Part shown: positions 26,738 through 36,295 of the stretch, piece after piece
Layout: each line of letters opens with the position of its first letter
Position numbering within the stretch: position 1 is the first letter of the stretch
DNA from: Chthoniobacterales bacterium
GTDB lineage: Bacteria > Verrucomicrobiota > Verrucomicrobiia > Chthoniobacterales > JAATET01
Direction of reading: 5' to 3'
Length of the DNA stretch: 64,000 nt
Assembly (NCBI GenBank): GCA_015655545.1
Contig: JAATET010000078.1
Coordinates: forward strand, 1-64,000
Notes under the pieces: generated by a model
Told to the model about the DNA's origin: nothing
What the model saw: only the letters and a program-made list of their open reading frames with translations
Databases searched by the model: none
Made by a program: the position numbers and the translations under genes

Positions 26738-29155
26738 ATGAATCCCGAAACACCAGAGCTCCTCGCCCCCGCCGGCGACTGGGAGTGCGTGCGCGCCGCC
26801 GTCGCCAATGGCGCGGACGCCGTGTTTTTCGGGCTCTCGCGCTTCAACGCCCGCATGCGCGCGGAAAATTTCACCGAAGAGAATCTGCCCGAGGTCATGC
26901 GCTTCCTGCACAACCACGGCGTGAAAGGCTATGTGACTTTCAACGTCCTCGTCTTCACCGACGAACTCGCCGACGCCGTCGCGCAATTACGCCTGCTCGA
27001 AGCCGCCGGCGTGGACGCGATCATCGTGCAGGATGTCGGCCTCGCCCATTTGGCGCGCCGGCTCACGCCGCGCCTCCGCGTGCATGCCTCCACGCAAATG
27101 ACGATCACGTCGCCGGAGGGCGCGGAATTTGCCGCCGGGCTCGGCGTCAGACGCATCGTCCTCGCACGCGAGCTTTCGTTGCGCGAGCTGGCGAAATTCG
27201 ACGCCGCCGCCATGCCGCTCGAGGTCTTCGTGCACGGCGCGCTTTGTGTCGCCTATTCGGGCCAATGCCTTACCAGCGAATCGCTCGGCCAGCGCAGCGC
27301 CAACCGCGGCGAATGCGCGCAAGCCTGCCGCATGCCTTACGAGCTCGTTGTCGATGGCGCCGTGCGCGACCTTGGCGACAAACGTTATCTGCTTTCGCCG
27401 CAGGATCTCGCCGCCGTTCGCGAAATTCCAAATCTCGTCCGAATCGGCGTCAAAAGTTTCAAAATCGAAGGCCGTCTCAAATCGCCGGAATACGTCGCCG
27501 CCGTCACCTCGGTCTACCGCCAGGCGCTCGACGCCGTCCTCGCCGACCGACCCCGGGCTCCCACCGAAGACGACTTCTACCGCCTCGAGATGACGTTCTC
27601 GCGCGGCCTCTATCCCGGCTGGCTGCACGGCGTGAATCACCAGGAGCTCGTCGGCGCCCGCTACGGCAAAAAACGCGGCCCGTTTGCCGGGCGCATCACG
27701 GCGATAGGCCGCGACCATCTCGAACTCGACGCCGCCCTTCCGCTCAAGCCCGGCGACGGACTCGTGTTCGATACCGGCGGGGACACGAACGCCGAGCAAG
27801 GGGGGCGCCTCTACGAAATCCGCGACCGCAAACTTTTCTTCGAGCACGGCCGCATCGATTTCCCGCGCCTCAAAATCGGCGACCGCGTCTGGAAAACCGA
27901 CGACCCCGCGCTCGCCCGCGAACTCCGCGCGAGCTTCGCCGGAAACATCGCTCCGCGCGACGCCCGCAAGCAGCCCCTGCACTTTCGAGTCAGCGGTTCG
28001 GCCGGCCATTCTTTGCGTCTCGAGACGCAATCCGGCAATCGCACGGTGACTTTCGAATCCGCGCAGCCGCTGGCCACGGCCATCAAGCAGCCGCTCACGA
28101 CCGAGCGTCTCGCCGCCCAGCTCGGCAAGCTCGACGAAACGCCCTTCCGTCTCGAAACCCTCGAAAACGATTTCGAAGGCCGCGTCATCGCCCCGCTCTC
28201 GGAGCTGAACCGTCTCCGCCGCGAATCCGTCGCCGCCCTGCTCGTCGAGGCGCCGGTTTTCGCGCCGAAGATCTCGTTGGAAGAGATTCTTTCCGACGTT
28301 CGCGAAGAACCGACGGCCGAAACAAATCCGACCCTCTCCGTGCTTTGCCGAAGCCTGGAACAGCTGAACGCGGCCCTCCTGGAGCCGGTCGACCATCTCT
28401 ACGCGGACTTCGAAGACATCCGCCGCTACGGCGACGCCGTCGCACACGCCCGCGACGCGGGGAAAATCATCTTCCTGGCCACGCCGCGCATTCAGAAAGC
28501 CGGCGAGGAAGGTTTTTTCAAGTTGATCGAAAACGCCAGGCCGGACGGCGTGCTCATCCGCAACGTCGGAGCGATCGCGCATTTCAAAAACTCGCCGCTG
28601 CGCAAGATCGGCTACTTTTCGCTGAACGTCTCGAATCCCGTCTCCGCCTCGATCTTTCGCGCACACGGGCTCGAGCGCCTGACCGTTTCCTACGACCTCA
28701 CCGCCGGCCAGGTCACCGCGCTCGCCCGCGGCGTCCCCGCCGGCTGGCTCGAGCTCACGATCCATCAGCACATGCCGATGTTTCACATGGAGCACTGCGT
28801 GTTTGCCGCGTTCATGAGCACGGGCGCGTCATTTCTCGATTGCGGCCGCCCTTGCGAAAAACACCGCGTGCATCTGCGCGACCGCGTCGGCATCGAGCAC
28901 CCGCTCCGCGCCGACGTCGGCTGCCGCAACACCCTCTTCAACGCCGCCGCGCAAACGGGCGCGAAATTTTTCGATCCGCTCTGGAGCGCGGGCCTGCGCC
29001 ATTTCCGCGTCGAGCTGCTCGAAGAAACCGCCGCAGAAACCGCCGCCATCATCGCCGCCTACCGCGCCCTGGTCGACCGCCGCGGCGAAGGCGACGCGCT
29101 CTGGCAACGCTTGAAAGCCACGCATCAGCTCGGCATTACGCAAGGCACCTATTGA
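26738..29155 (+). CDS. Peptidase U32 family protein with DUF3656-type extension
   Basis: 805 residues starting at MNPETPELLAPAGDWECVRAA. An N-terminal TIM-barrel-like U32 domain (NGADAVFFGLSRFNARMRAENF) is followed by the cysteine-rich signature GQCLTSESLGQRSANRGECA plus QACRMPY. Then comes an inserted beta domain and a distinctive C-terminal section with MEHCVFAAFMSTGASFLDCG, CEKHRVHLRDRVGIEHPL and CRNTLFN, adding further conserved cysteines. U32 proteins such as RlhA, TrhP and UbiU/V are now linked to tRNA/rRNA or ubiquinone hydroxylation with an Fe-S cluster rather than proteolysis. The stop overlaps the next start (TGATG). Confidence 0.93.
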   Translation: MNPETPELLAPAGDWECVRAAVANGADAVFFGLSRFNARMRAENFTEENLPEVMRFLHNHGVKGYVTFNVLVFTDELADAVAQLRLLEAAGVDAIIVQDVGLAHLARRLTPRLRVHASTQMTITSPEGAEFAAGLGVRRIVLARELSLRELAKFDAAAMPLEVFVHGALCVAYSGQCLTSESLGQRSANRGECAQACRMPYELVVDGAVRDLGDKRYLLSPQDLAAVREIPNLVRIGVKSFKIEGRLKSPEYVAAVTSVYRQALDAVLADRPRAPTEDDFYRLEMTFSRGLYPGWLHGVNHQELVGARYGKKRGPFAGRITAIGRDHLELDAALPLKPGDGLVFDTGGDTNAEQGGRLYEIRDRKLFFEHGRIDFPRLKIGDRVWKTDDPALARELRASFAGNIAPRDARKQPLHFRVSGSAGHSLRLETQSGNRTVTFESAQPLATAIKQPLTTERLAAQLGKLDETPFRLETLENDFEGRVIAPLSELNRLRRESVAALLVEAPVFAPKISLEEILSDVREEPTAETNPTLSVLCRSLEQLNAALLEPVDHLYADFEDIRRYGDAVAHARDAGKIIFLATPRIQKAGEEGFFKLIENARPDGVLIRNVGAIAHFKNSPLRKIGYFSLNVSNPVSASIFRAHGLERLTVSYDLTAGQVTALARGVPAGWLELTIHQHMPMFHMEHCVFAAFMSTGASFLDCGRPCEKHRVHLRDRVGIEHPLRADVGCRNTLFNAAAQTGAKFFDPLWSAGLRHFRVELLEETAAETAAIIAAYRALVDRRGEGDALWQRLKATHQLGITQGTY

Positions 29156-30087
29156 TGATTTTCGAGACGCTCGCGCCCATTCTCCTGCTCATCACGGTCG
29201 GCTCCGTGCTGGCGCACCTGCGCTTCCTCGGCCGCGATTTCATCTCCGACCTCAATAAACTCGTCTTCTGGGTCACGCTTCCCGCGCTCATCTTTGTCGG
29301 TGTCGCGCAGATCGGACACGCCGGCGGACAAACCGCGAAGCTGATTGCCGCCCTTTCGGCCAGCACCATCGTCGTCCTCGCCCTCGGATGGCTGGCGGGG
29401 CGATTTCTGAAATTATCCGGAGCCGGCGTCGGCACGCTGGCGCAAGGCGCTTTCCGCGGGAATCTCGCCTACATCGGCATCCCCGTGCTGGCTTACGCTT
29501 TCGCCGATTTGTCCGCCGTGGCGCGCAGCGAAGAAATGGCCACCGCGCTGCTGGTCATGACCAGCATGACCGCGATCTTCAACGTCCTCGCGGTCCTCGC
29601 CCTGCAAGGCGCGCAGCAAAAACTGGGCGCGGGCAGCGCCACGATGATCGCGCGCAGCCTCGCGACCAATCCGCTGATCATCGCCTGCGCCGCCGGGCTC
29701 GCGTTCACGTTCGCCGGCCTCCGCTTGCCGGTTTTTCTTTCGCGCACGCTCGAGACTCTCGGCGCTTCCGCCGTGCCGGTGGCCCTGCTGTGCATCGGCG
29801 GCTCGCTGGCCACGATCACCCTGAAAGGCCGCCGCACCGCCATCATCGCCGCCGCCGTCCTGAAAGTCTTCGCCGCGCCGCTGCTGGCGTGGATTTTCTG
29901 CCGGCTGGCCGGCATCGAAGGCCCGGATTTGCGCATCGCACTGGTGCTCTCGGCGTGCCCGACCGCGGTCGCGTCGTTCGTCATGGCCGGCCGGCTCAGC
30001 GGCGACGAGGCGCTCGCCTCGGGCTCTATCGCGTTGAGCACCGTTCTTTCCGCAGCCTCGCTGGCGCTGGCGCTCTGGCTCAGCTAG
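29155..30087 (+). CDS. AEC-family (auxin efflux carrier-like) transporter
   Basis: 310 residues with about ten hydrophobic helices in two repeats, starting MIFETLAPILLLITVGSVLAHL. The family helix-4 text GAFRGNLAYIGIPVL and the symmetrical ALVLSACPTAVASFVMA are present. Members export or import organic acids such as malate. It is translationally linked to the U32 gene by a 1-bp overlap. Its stop codon shares the palindrome CTAG with the converging ispA gene. Confidence 0.92.
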   Translation: MIFETLAPILLLITVGSVLAHLRFLGRDFISDLNKLVFWVTLPALIFVGVAQIGHAGGQTAKLIAALSASTIVVLALGWLAGRFLKLSGAGVGTLAQGAFRGNLAYIGIPVLAYAFADLSAVARSEEMATALLVMTSMTAIFNVLAVLALQGAQQKLGAGSATMIARSLATNPLIIACAAGLAFTFAGLRLPVFLSRTLETLGASAVPVALLCIGGSLATITLKGRRTAIIAAAVLKVFAAPLLAWIFCRLAGIEGPDLRIALVLSACPTAVASFVMAGRLSGDEALASGSIALSTVLSAASLALALWLS

Positions 30088-30965
30088 AATTCCCGCACGA
30101 GCAGGTAATCCGCAAGCGCGCGCAGGGTTTTTGCGCGCGGACCAAAGGGCTCGAGCGCGCTCAAAGCCAATGCGGTCAATTTGCGCGCCTCCCGTTGCGA
30201 AGCCTCGAGGCCGATGACCGACGGATAGGTCGTCTTCTCGGCCGCGACGTCCTTGCCCGCGCTTTTCCCGAGCTTTTCGCTCGTCTGCGTGACGTCGAGA
30301 ATGTCGTCGATGACTTGGAAGGCCAGCCCGAGATTGTGCCCGAAGCGGGTCAGCGCCGCGAGTTTCGCCGGCGTGGCATTCGCGCTCATCGCGCCAAGCC
30401 GCAGGCTCGCCTCGATCATCGCGGCGGTCTTGCATTCGTGGATGAATCGCAGCTGGGCGCGGGTGGCTTTCTTCCCCTCGCCTTCAAGGTCCGCCACTTG
30501 CCCTGCGATCAACTTTAGGCTTCCGGCCGCCGAGGCCAATTCACGGATCATCGTCGCCAGGGCATAGCGGCGGGACGGTCGCGCTTGAGCGAGAATTTCA
30601 AAAGCCTGGGTAAGCAGGGCATCGCCCGCCAGCACGGCCATGCCCTCGCCGAAGACTTTGTGCGAGGTCGGTCGGCCGCGCCGCAAATCGTCGTCGTCCA
30701 TGCACGGGAGATCGTCGTGAACGAGCGAATAGGTGTGCACGCACTCGACCGCGCAGGCGGCCGGGAGCGCCGCGGAAAAATCGCCGCCACAAGCTTCCGC
30801 CGCCGCGAGGCACAGGACCGGCCGCATCCGCTTTCCACCCGCGAAGAGGCTGTAGCGCATCGCACGGTGGATCGTCGCAGGCTTGAGCGTCGCCTTGGGC
30901 AGGAAGCCATCCAATGCTCCGTCCACGCGCTGCGCGCACGATTTCAAATACGCCGACAAATCCAT
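30084..30965 (-). CDS. ispA: Short-chain polyprenyl diphosphate synthase (farnesyl/geranylgeranyl)
   Basis: 293 residues from [18 protein letters not shown]; a longer frame runs into the purN promoter. It condenses isopentenyl diphosphate with allylic diphosphates. The two Asp-rich motifs are [10 protein letters not shown] followed by RRGRPT, and VIDDILD; GGKRMRP and SLVH precede the first motif. The SLVH at the position before DDxx(xx)D resembles the bacterial FPPS type. Product length cannot be fixed from sequence. Confidence 0.94.
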   Translation of the reverse strand: MDLSAYLKSCAQRVDGALDGFLPKATLKPATIHRAMRYSLFAGGKRMRPVLCLAAAEACGGDFSAALPAACAVECVHTYSLVHDDLPCMDDDDLRRGRPTSHKVFGEGMAVLAGDALLTQAFEILAQARPSRRYALATMIRELASAAGSLKLIAGQVADLEGEGKKATRAQLRFIHECKTAAMIEASLRLGAMSANATPAKLAALTRFGHNLGLAFQVIDDILDVTQTSEKLGKSAGKDVAAEKTTYPSVIGLEASQREARKLTALALSALEPFGPRAKTLRALADYLLVREF

Positions 30966-31048
30966 TCGAGGCGCCAGTATGCAAACGGAGCGCGCGTTGG
31001 AAAGCGCCCGCTTGCGCGCAAAGCCCCCTCGTGCATCATCACCCCGTG

Positions 31049-31624
31049 ATGAGACTCGGCATTCTCGGCTCCGGCAAGGGCTCCAACCTCGGCGCGATTC
31101 TGCGCGCCATCCAGGCGGGCGAGCTCGACGCGACCGTCGTCGTCGCCATCTCGGATGTCCCCGGCGCGGGCATTCTCGACCTGGCCTCGGACGCTGGCAT
31201 TCCGACCCACACACTCGTCGAGCCGCGCTACAAAAGCCGCCTCAGCGCCGAGGTCGAAGCCGAGCTCGTTTCCGTATTGCAGGCCGCCGAGGTCGATCTC
31301 GTCGTCCTCGCCGGCTACATGCGGGTCGTGAAGGCCCCGCTGCTCGAGGCCTTTCCGCGACGGGTCATTAATATCCATCCCTCGCTCCTTCCCGACTTTC
31401 GCGGCCGGGAGGCCTGGCGGCAGGCGCTGGAAGCCGGCGTGGAAAAAACCGGCTGCACCGTGCATTACGTGGATGCCGGGGTGGATACCGGAGAAATCCT
31501 CGCCCAGGCCGAGGTGCCGCTCATCCCCGGAGACACGCCCGAGTCGCTCCACGCGCGCATCCAGGCCGCCGAGCACCATCTCTATCCCTCGGTCATTCGC
31601 CAGCTCGCGAAGGAAAATCGATGA
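31049..31624 (+). CDS. purN: Phosphoribosylglycinamide formyltransferase
   Basis: 191 residues. It transfers a formyl group from 10-formyl-THF to GAR in purine synthesis. N-terminal LGILGSGKGSNLGAIL binds phosphate. The catalytic set is visible in VINIHPSLLPDFRG (His and neighbouring Asn) and VDAGVDTGEILAQ (Asp). A GTG one codon earlier is an alternative start. It is not next to the purF-purM pair at 60492-62998. Confidence 0.96.
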   Translation: MRLGILGSGKGSNLGAILRAIQAGELDATVVVAISDVPGAGILDLASDAGIPTHTLVEPRYKSRLSAEVEAELVSVLQAAEVDLVVLAGYMRVVKAPLLEAFPRRVINIHPSLLPDFRGREAWRQALEAGVEKTGCTVHYVDAGVDTGEILAQAEVPLIPGDTPESLHARIQAAEHHLYPSVIRQLAKENR

Positions 31625-31648
31625 GCGACTTCCGTAAGAATATTTCTC

Positions 31649-32953
31649 ATGCATAGATCGCTATTGCTGGCTTTTCTGTTCACGCCGCTTGTCTTCGCGG
31701 AAGCGCAGGATTCCACCGCCATCGACAGGGACGCCTACCTCGCTGCGGAACGCAAGAAAGCCGACGAAGCTCTGGCGTCATGGCGCGTCGCCACAACCTC
31801 CAGCGAAAAGGAAGCGCTCGCCGGTATCGCGATCGATGCCGCCGTTCACGCGGAATATCCGGAAGCAGTCCTGGAAATCGCGAGCGACCGCATCTATCCC
31901 GGCCGCAAGATCGAGATTCCTACGGCGGTCCGGCCGGTCGAGCTCGAAGTCCTCACGACCTTGGAACAGGCGAAGCCCAATCGTTACGGCGGAACTTTCC
32001 CGTGGGTGATTCGCAGGATTTCCACCGAGACTTTTGAAGCGTGGCAGCCGGGACACGGCCTGCTGTTCAATCGCAAGGGCGCGGTGTTGAACGAGGCCCA
32101 TCCTCCCCGTCGCGATGGCGTCGGACGCGAATGGTATGGCGCATTTCTTCCGGACGGACGTTGGATCACCACGGATCTTTGGGAACTGGACCGCACGCTT
32201 TCCCTTTTCTCCGCCGCGGGAAAATATCGACGCGAAATTCCGGCGAGCGTCCTCGTTCCAAAAGGCGCCGACGACTGGGGCACCGACCTCATCGGGTGGG
32301 CACGGTCGGACAAGGACGGCCAAGGCTGGATCGTGAGCGTCGGATCGGAGGCAGGCCGTGGCCTCGCATACGTTCGGCCCGATGGGACGCACCGCATCCT
32401 CGCCAACAAGGAAAACCCTTTCGCCATGTGCTTTCCCCGCGACCTTGAACCGAAGGGCTTCTATATTTCCCTCTTCACCAGCAGCGACGACTTACAGCTT
32501 TTGTTCGACCGCGAGGAACCCGGGCATGGAGCCTTCGTCGGCTATCCCACTTATTCCTTGCCTCCCGCATCAGGCAGCATCTTGCTGGCGGACGGTGATA
32601 GTCACTTTGGATTTTTGCCCGCGTCGCACAGCGTCTTCATCGAACGCGAAATTTACGGAGAGAATTCGAGCAAAACCTACGAAACTTGGTTCTATGACGA
32701 GCGGCCGAAATTCACCGGCTGGATTGCCGCCAGGCCGGTCGGCGATTCCTCGACCAAAGACTCCATGCTTTTTCTGACCGATCGTGGAAACGTTGTGACC
32801 TTGAACCGGTCTTTGAAAGTCGCTTCGCAAGTCCGCTTCACTTTTCCGAACGGCCATTCTGCCGTTCCCGAAAAAACCTTCGCCGATCTCCATCTCGGAT
32901 TTTTCCGCGACGGCGATCGACTCACTCTCGCCCGCTGGAAGCCGAAGCTATGA
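31649..32953 (+). CDS. Exported protein of unknown function
   Basis: 434 residues. MHRSLLLAFLFTPLVFAEA is a signal peptide. A helical segment (RDAYLAAERKKADEALASWR) follows, then many beta-strand-like units with aromatic/Gly turns (FEAWQPGHGLLFNRKG, GREWYGAFLPDGRWITTDLW, GWARSDKDGQGWIVSVGSE). The spacing suggests a propeller-like fold but no named repeat was recognised. Codon use is slightly less GC-rich than the neighbours. It lies 24 bp after purN and 7 bp before the helicase. Confidence 0.75.
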   Translation: MHRSLLLAFLFTPLVFAEAQDSTAIDRDAYLAAERKKADEALASWRVATTSSEKEALAGIAIDAAVHAEYPEAVLEIASDRIYPGRKIEIPTAVRPVELEVLTTLEQAKPNRYGGTFPWVIRRISTETFEAWQPGHGLLFNRKGAVLNEAHPPRRDGVGREWYGAFLPDGRWITTDLWELDRTLSLFSAAGKYRREIPASVLVPKGADDWGTDLIGWARSDKDGQGWIVSVGSEAGRGLAYVRPDGTHRILANKENPFAMCFPRDLEPKGFYISLFTSSDDLQLLFDREEPGHGAFVGYPTYSLPPASGSILLADGDSHFGFLPASHSVFIEREIYGENSSKTYETWFYDERPKFTGWIAARPVGDSSTKDSMLFLTDRGNVVTLNRSLKVASQVRFTFPNGHSAVPEKTFADLHLGFFRDGDRLTLARWKPKL

Positions 32954-32960
32954 TTCTCCG

Positions 32961-34961
32961 ATGAGCGATTTTCGCATCTTCGACCTCAATCCCGAGCAGC
33001 TGCAGGCCGCGAAGCACAACGCCGGGCCGCTGCTCATCCTCGCCGGCGCCGGCACGGGGAAGACGCGCGTGATCACCGCGCGCATCGCCTGGCTCGTCGC
33101 GCATGGCGCGGATCCCGCGTCCATTCTCGCCGTCACGTTCACGAACAAAGCCGCGAAGGAAATGAAGGAGCGCGTCGCGGGCATGATCGACGCCGACGCC
33201 GCGGCGCTCGTCACCACCTCGACCTTCCACGCGCTCTGCGTGCGCATCCTGCGCGCCGACGCGCAGCATCTCGGCTACAAGCCGAACTTCAGCATCTACG
33301 ACGAGAGCGACACGAACGGGCTCATCAAGAAGATCATCACGCGCACCGCGGCGCAGGATGAAAAACTCGATCCGGGTCTCGCGAAAAATCTCATCAGCAA
33401 GGCGAAGAACAACGGCTGGCGCGCTCCGGAGGACGAGGAGACGCTCGCCGGCGCGGTCTACGCCCGTTACGAAAACGAGCTGCGCGCGCTGAACGCGATG
33501 GATTTCGACGATCTGCTCGTGAATGCCGTGCGGCTCTTGAACGACTTTCCCGAAGTCCGCGAGAAGCTGCAGCGCCGCTACCGCCACCTGCTCGTCGATG
33601 AGTTTCAGGATACCAACCGCCTCCAGCTCAGCCTCGTCACCTCGCTCGCCTCGGGCTCGCCGCCGGACGTCTGCGTGGTCGGCGACGACGACCAGAGCAT
33701 CTACGGATGGCGCGGCGCGGAGGTGTCGAACATTCTCGAATTCGAAAAGCATTTTCCGAATCCGACCATCGTCCGCCTCGAGCAAAACTACCGCAGCACG
33801 AACGAGATTCTGCAGGCCGCGAACCGGCTGATCCGCAACAACACGAAACGCCGCGGCAAGAATCTCTGGAGCCCGCGCGAAGGCGGCGATGCCGTCGAGA
33901 TCATTGCCGTGCCCGACGACCGCGAGGAAGCCGAGTTCATCGTCAACGAGCTCGCCGCGCGCCGTGATGGCGAGACCGGCGCGTGGGAGGACTACGCGAT
34001 CCTCTATCGCATGAACAATCAGTCCCGCTTCTTCGAGGAGAACCTCCGCCGCATGCGCATCCCCTACCGCGTCGTCGGCGGCAAGAGCTTCTACGACCGC
34101 CGCGAGATCAAGGATCTCATGGCCTACATGGGCGCGCTGCTCAATCCCCAGGACGATGCCGCGCTGCTGCGCATCGTGAACACTCCGCCCCGCGGCATCG
34201 GAGCGACGACCGTCGAGCTCGCGCTCGAACGCAGCACGCAAAATCGCCGCAGCCTTTTCGAGGAAATGGTCTCGCCCGAGTTTCTCGCCTATGTGACGAA
34301 GCGCGCCGCCGAGGCGATCCGCACCTTCACCGACACGCTGCAATCGGCAAAAATCCGCATCGCGACCCCCGGCGCCGACACCGCGCACATCATCAGCGAG
34401 CTGCTCATGGACTGCGGGTATTTCGACGATCTCAAGCGCTCGTGCAAGACGGCGCAGGAAGGCGACGGCCGCGAGAACAACGCGCGCGAGCTGCTGGCCA
34501 GCCTGGCCGAGCACGACAAACGCTCGCGCAAAGGCCTGCGGCATTTCCTCGACGAGGTCACTCTCGACCGCGACCGCGAGGAAAAGAAGGAGCAGGCCAC
34601 CGGCGTCACGCTCATCACGCTGCACGCCGCGAAGGGCCTGGAATTCCCGCACGTCTATTTGATCGGCGCCGAGGAAGGCCTGCTGCCGCACGAGCGCTCG
34701 AAGGCCGACGACACGATCGACGAAGAGCGGCGGCTGTTCTACGTCGGCATCACGCGCGCGATGCGCTCGCTGCACATCACCCATTGCCGGAATCGCACGA
34801 AATTCGGCACGGCGACGCATTGCGAGCCGAGCCGCTTCCTCAAAGAAATCGAAGGCGACGGCGTCGTGCGGAAAAATTTCGAAGAGCTGATGAACTCCCC
34901 GGTCTCGGAGGAGCAGTTCGAAAACTCCTTTGCGCGGCTGCGCGAGATGCTCGCCGAATAA
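32961..34961 (+). CDS. UvrD/Rep/PcrA-type superfamily 1 DNA helicase
   Basis: 666 residues, close to Rep. SF1A motifs in order: Q-motif LNPEQLQAAKHNAGP, Walker A AGAGTGKTRVITAR, TFTNKAAKEMKER (Ia), Walker B HLLVDEFQDTNRLQ, motif III GDDDQSIYGWRGAE, motif IV LEQNYRSTNEIL, motif V TLHAAKGLEFPHVYLIG, motif VI YVGITRA. It unwinds DNA 3' to 5' in repair and replication restart. PcrA, UvrD and Rep cannot be separated safely without a tree. Confidence 0.95.
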   Translation: MSDFRIFDLNPEQLQAAKHNAGPLLILAGAGTGKTRVITARIAWLVAHGADPASILAVTFTNKAAKEMKERVAGMIDADAAALVTTSTFHALCVRILRADAQHLGYKPNFSIYDESDTNGLIKKIITRTAAQDEKLDPGLAKNLISKAKNNGWRAPEDEETLAGAVYARYENELRALNAMDFDDLLVNAVRLLNDFPEVREKLQRRYRHLLVDEFQDTNRLQLSLVTSLASGSPPDVCVVGDDDQSIYGWRGAEVSNILEFEKHFPNPTIVRLEQNYRSTNEILQAANRLIRNNTKRRGKNLWSPREGGDAVEIIAVPDDREEAEFIVNELAARRDGETGAWEDYAILYRMNNQSRFFEENLRRMRIPYRVVGGKSFYDRREIKDLMAYMGALLNPQDDAALLRIVNTPPRGIGATTVELALERSTQNRRSLFEEMVSPEFLAYVTKRAAEAIRTFTDTLQSAKIRIATPGADTAHIISELLMDCGYFDDLKRSCKTAQEGDGRENNARELLASLAEHDKRSRKGLRHFLDEVTLDRDREEKKEQATGVTLITLHAAKGLEFPHVYLIGAEEGLLPHERSKADDTIDEERRLFYVGITRAMRSLHITHCRNRTKFGTATHCEPSRFLKEIEGDGVVRKNFEELMNSPVSEEQFENSFARLREMLAE

Positions 34962-34967
34962 GAGCGT

Positions 34968-36092
34968 ATGAAGTGGTCCTACAGCATCGCGAAGATCGCC
35001 GGCATCGACGTGCGCGTGCACGCGACCTTCCTGCTGCTGCTCGCGTGGTATGGCTATTCCGGCTATCAAGCCGGCGGAGCCGCGGAGGCGACACTCAGCG
35101 TGTTTTTCATCCTGCTGCTTTTCCTTTGCGTTCTGCTGCACGAGTTCGGGCACGCCTTCGCGGCCCGGGCCTATGGCATTCGCACGCCGGATATCACGCT
35201 GCTGCCGATCGGCGGCGTGGCCCGGCTCGAGCGCATGCCGGAAAGCCCCGTCCAGGAGCTGGTCATCGCCATCGCGGGTCCGATGGTGAACGTGGTGATC
35301 GCGGCGGGCCTTTGGCTGGCGCTCGGCATGCCTGCCTTGTTCGGCCGGCATTTTCCTTTCGGGAACGAGACGCGGCAATTGGCGTTCAGCCTCCTGCAGG
35401 TGAACGGAATGCTCGTGGCCTTCAATCTCATCCCCGCACTTCCGATGGATGGCGGGCGCGTCCTGCGTGCGCTGCTGGCCATGCGCATGGCACACGCCGC
35501 CGCCAGCCGCGTGGCGGCGCGGATCAGCCAGGGCATCGCCGTGGGGCTCGCGCTCATCGGTCTCTTCGGGATCCCGGACGAAGTGCGCTCCATACCTGTC
35601 CTAGGGACGATCTCGCTGCTGTTCAATTCGGGCTCCAACCCCTTCCTGCTTTTCATCGCGATGTTCGTCTTCATGGGCGCGCAGCAGGAGGCCGCCTTTG
35701 CCGGAATGCGCACCGCCGTGGCGGGAATGCGAGTGGCCGACGCGATGGTGACGCGGTTCCAGACCTTCCTGGCGGACATGCCGCTCGCGCAGGCGATGCG
35801 GGAGGCGCAGGATGATCTCCAGCCTGTCTATGCGGTGACGGACGCGCATTTGCGGACGGTCGGCATGGTGCTTCGCAATGAATTGCTGCAGGCGCATCCG
35901 GAGGCGACGCCGACCGTCGGTGAACTGGCGCGGGCCGTGCCGACCGTGCGCACGGATGCGACTTTCGAAGAAGCCTTCCGCCTCATGCAGCAGAGCGGCA
36001 GCCCCGTGCTGCCGGCGGTGAATCCCGGCGGGCAGGTCATCGGGCTGGTGAGCCTGAACCTGATCCAGGAGCGGATGCGGAAACCGCGCTGA
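34968..36092 (+). CDS. Site-2 protease (M50B) with C-terminal CBS pair
   Basis: 374 residues, multi-pass. The zinc-binding HEFGH (residues 58-62) lies in FVFFILLLFLCVLLHEFGHA-like text, and the second catalytic segment is NLIPALPMDGGRVLRALL with the metal Asp. The C-terminal half has two CBS-like units (VADAMVTRFQTFLADMPLAQ; VPTVRTDATFEEAFRLMQQSG, GQVIGLVSLNLIQERM). Such proteases cleave membrane-embedded substrates, for example anti-sigma factors, and CBS domains may sense adenine nucleotides. It starts 6 bp after the helicase stop. Confidence 0.94.
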   Translation: MKWSYSIAKIAGIDVRVHATFLLLLAWYGYSGYQAGGAAEATLSVFFILLLFLCVLLHEFGHAFAARAYGIRTPDITLLPIGGVARLERMPESPVQELVIAIAGPMVNVVIAAGLWLALGMPALFGRHFPFGNETRQLAFSLLQVNGMLVAFNLIPALPMDGGRVLRALLAMRMAHAAASRVAARISQGIAVGLALIGLFGIPDEVRSIPVLGTISLLFNSGSNPFLLFIAMFVFMGAQQEAAFAGMRTAVAGMRVADAMVTRFQTFLADMPLAQAMREAQDDLQPVYAVTDAHLRTVGMVLRNELLQAHPEATPTVGELARAVPTVRTDATFEEAFRLMQQSGSPVLPAVNPGGQVIGLVSLNLIQERMRKPR

Positions 36093-36295
36093 CGGACGCC
36101 AGGCTGAGTCGATATTCCGCAATCGTCCACGGCAGCGGCGCTCGATGAGCGACGCATGATTCGTCGGTCATCTGCAACCGACCTGCTCAATCGGGGCGCT
36201 TCCTTGGCAGGCATGGCGACGGAGCGCCGTGGCTACAGTTTGTTTCGTCCGTTCCCGCACGGATATTCGTGCCGGTCCGCAACGCGGATGGCAAG

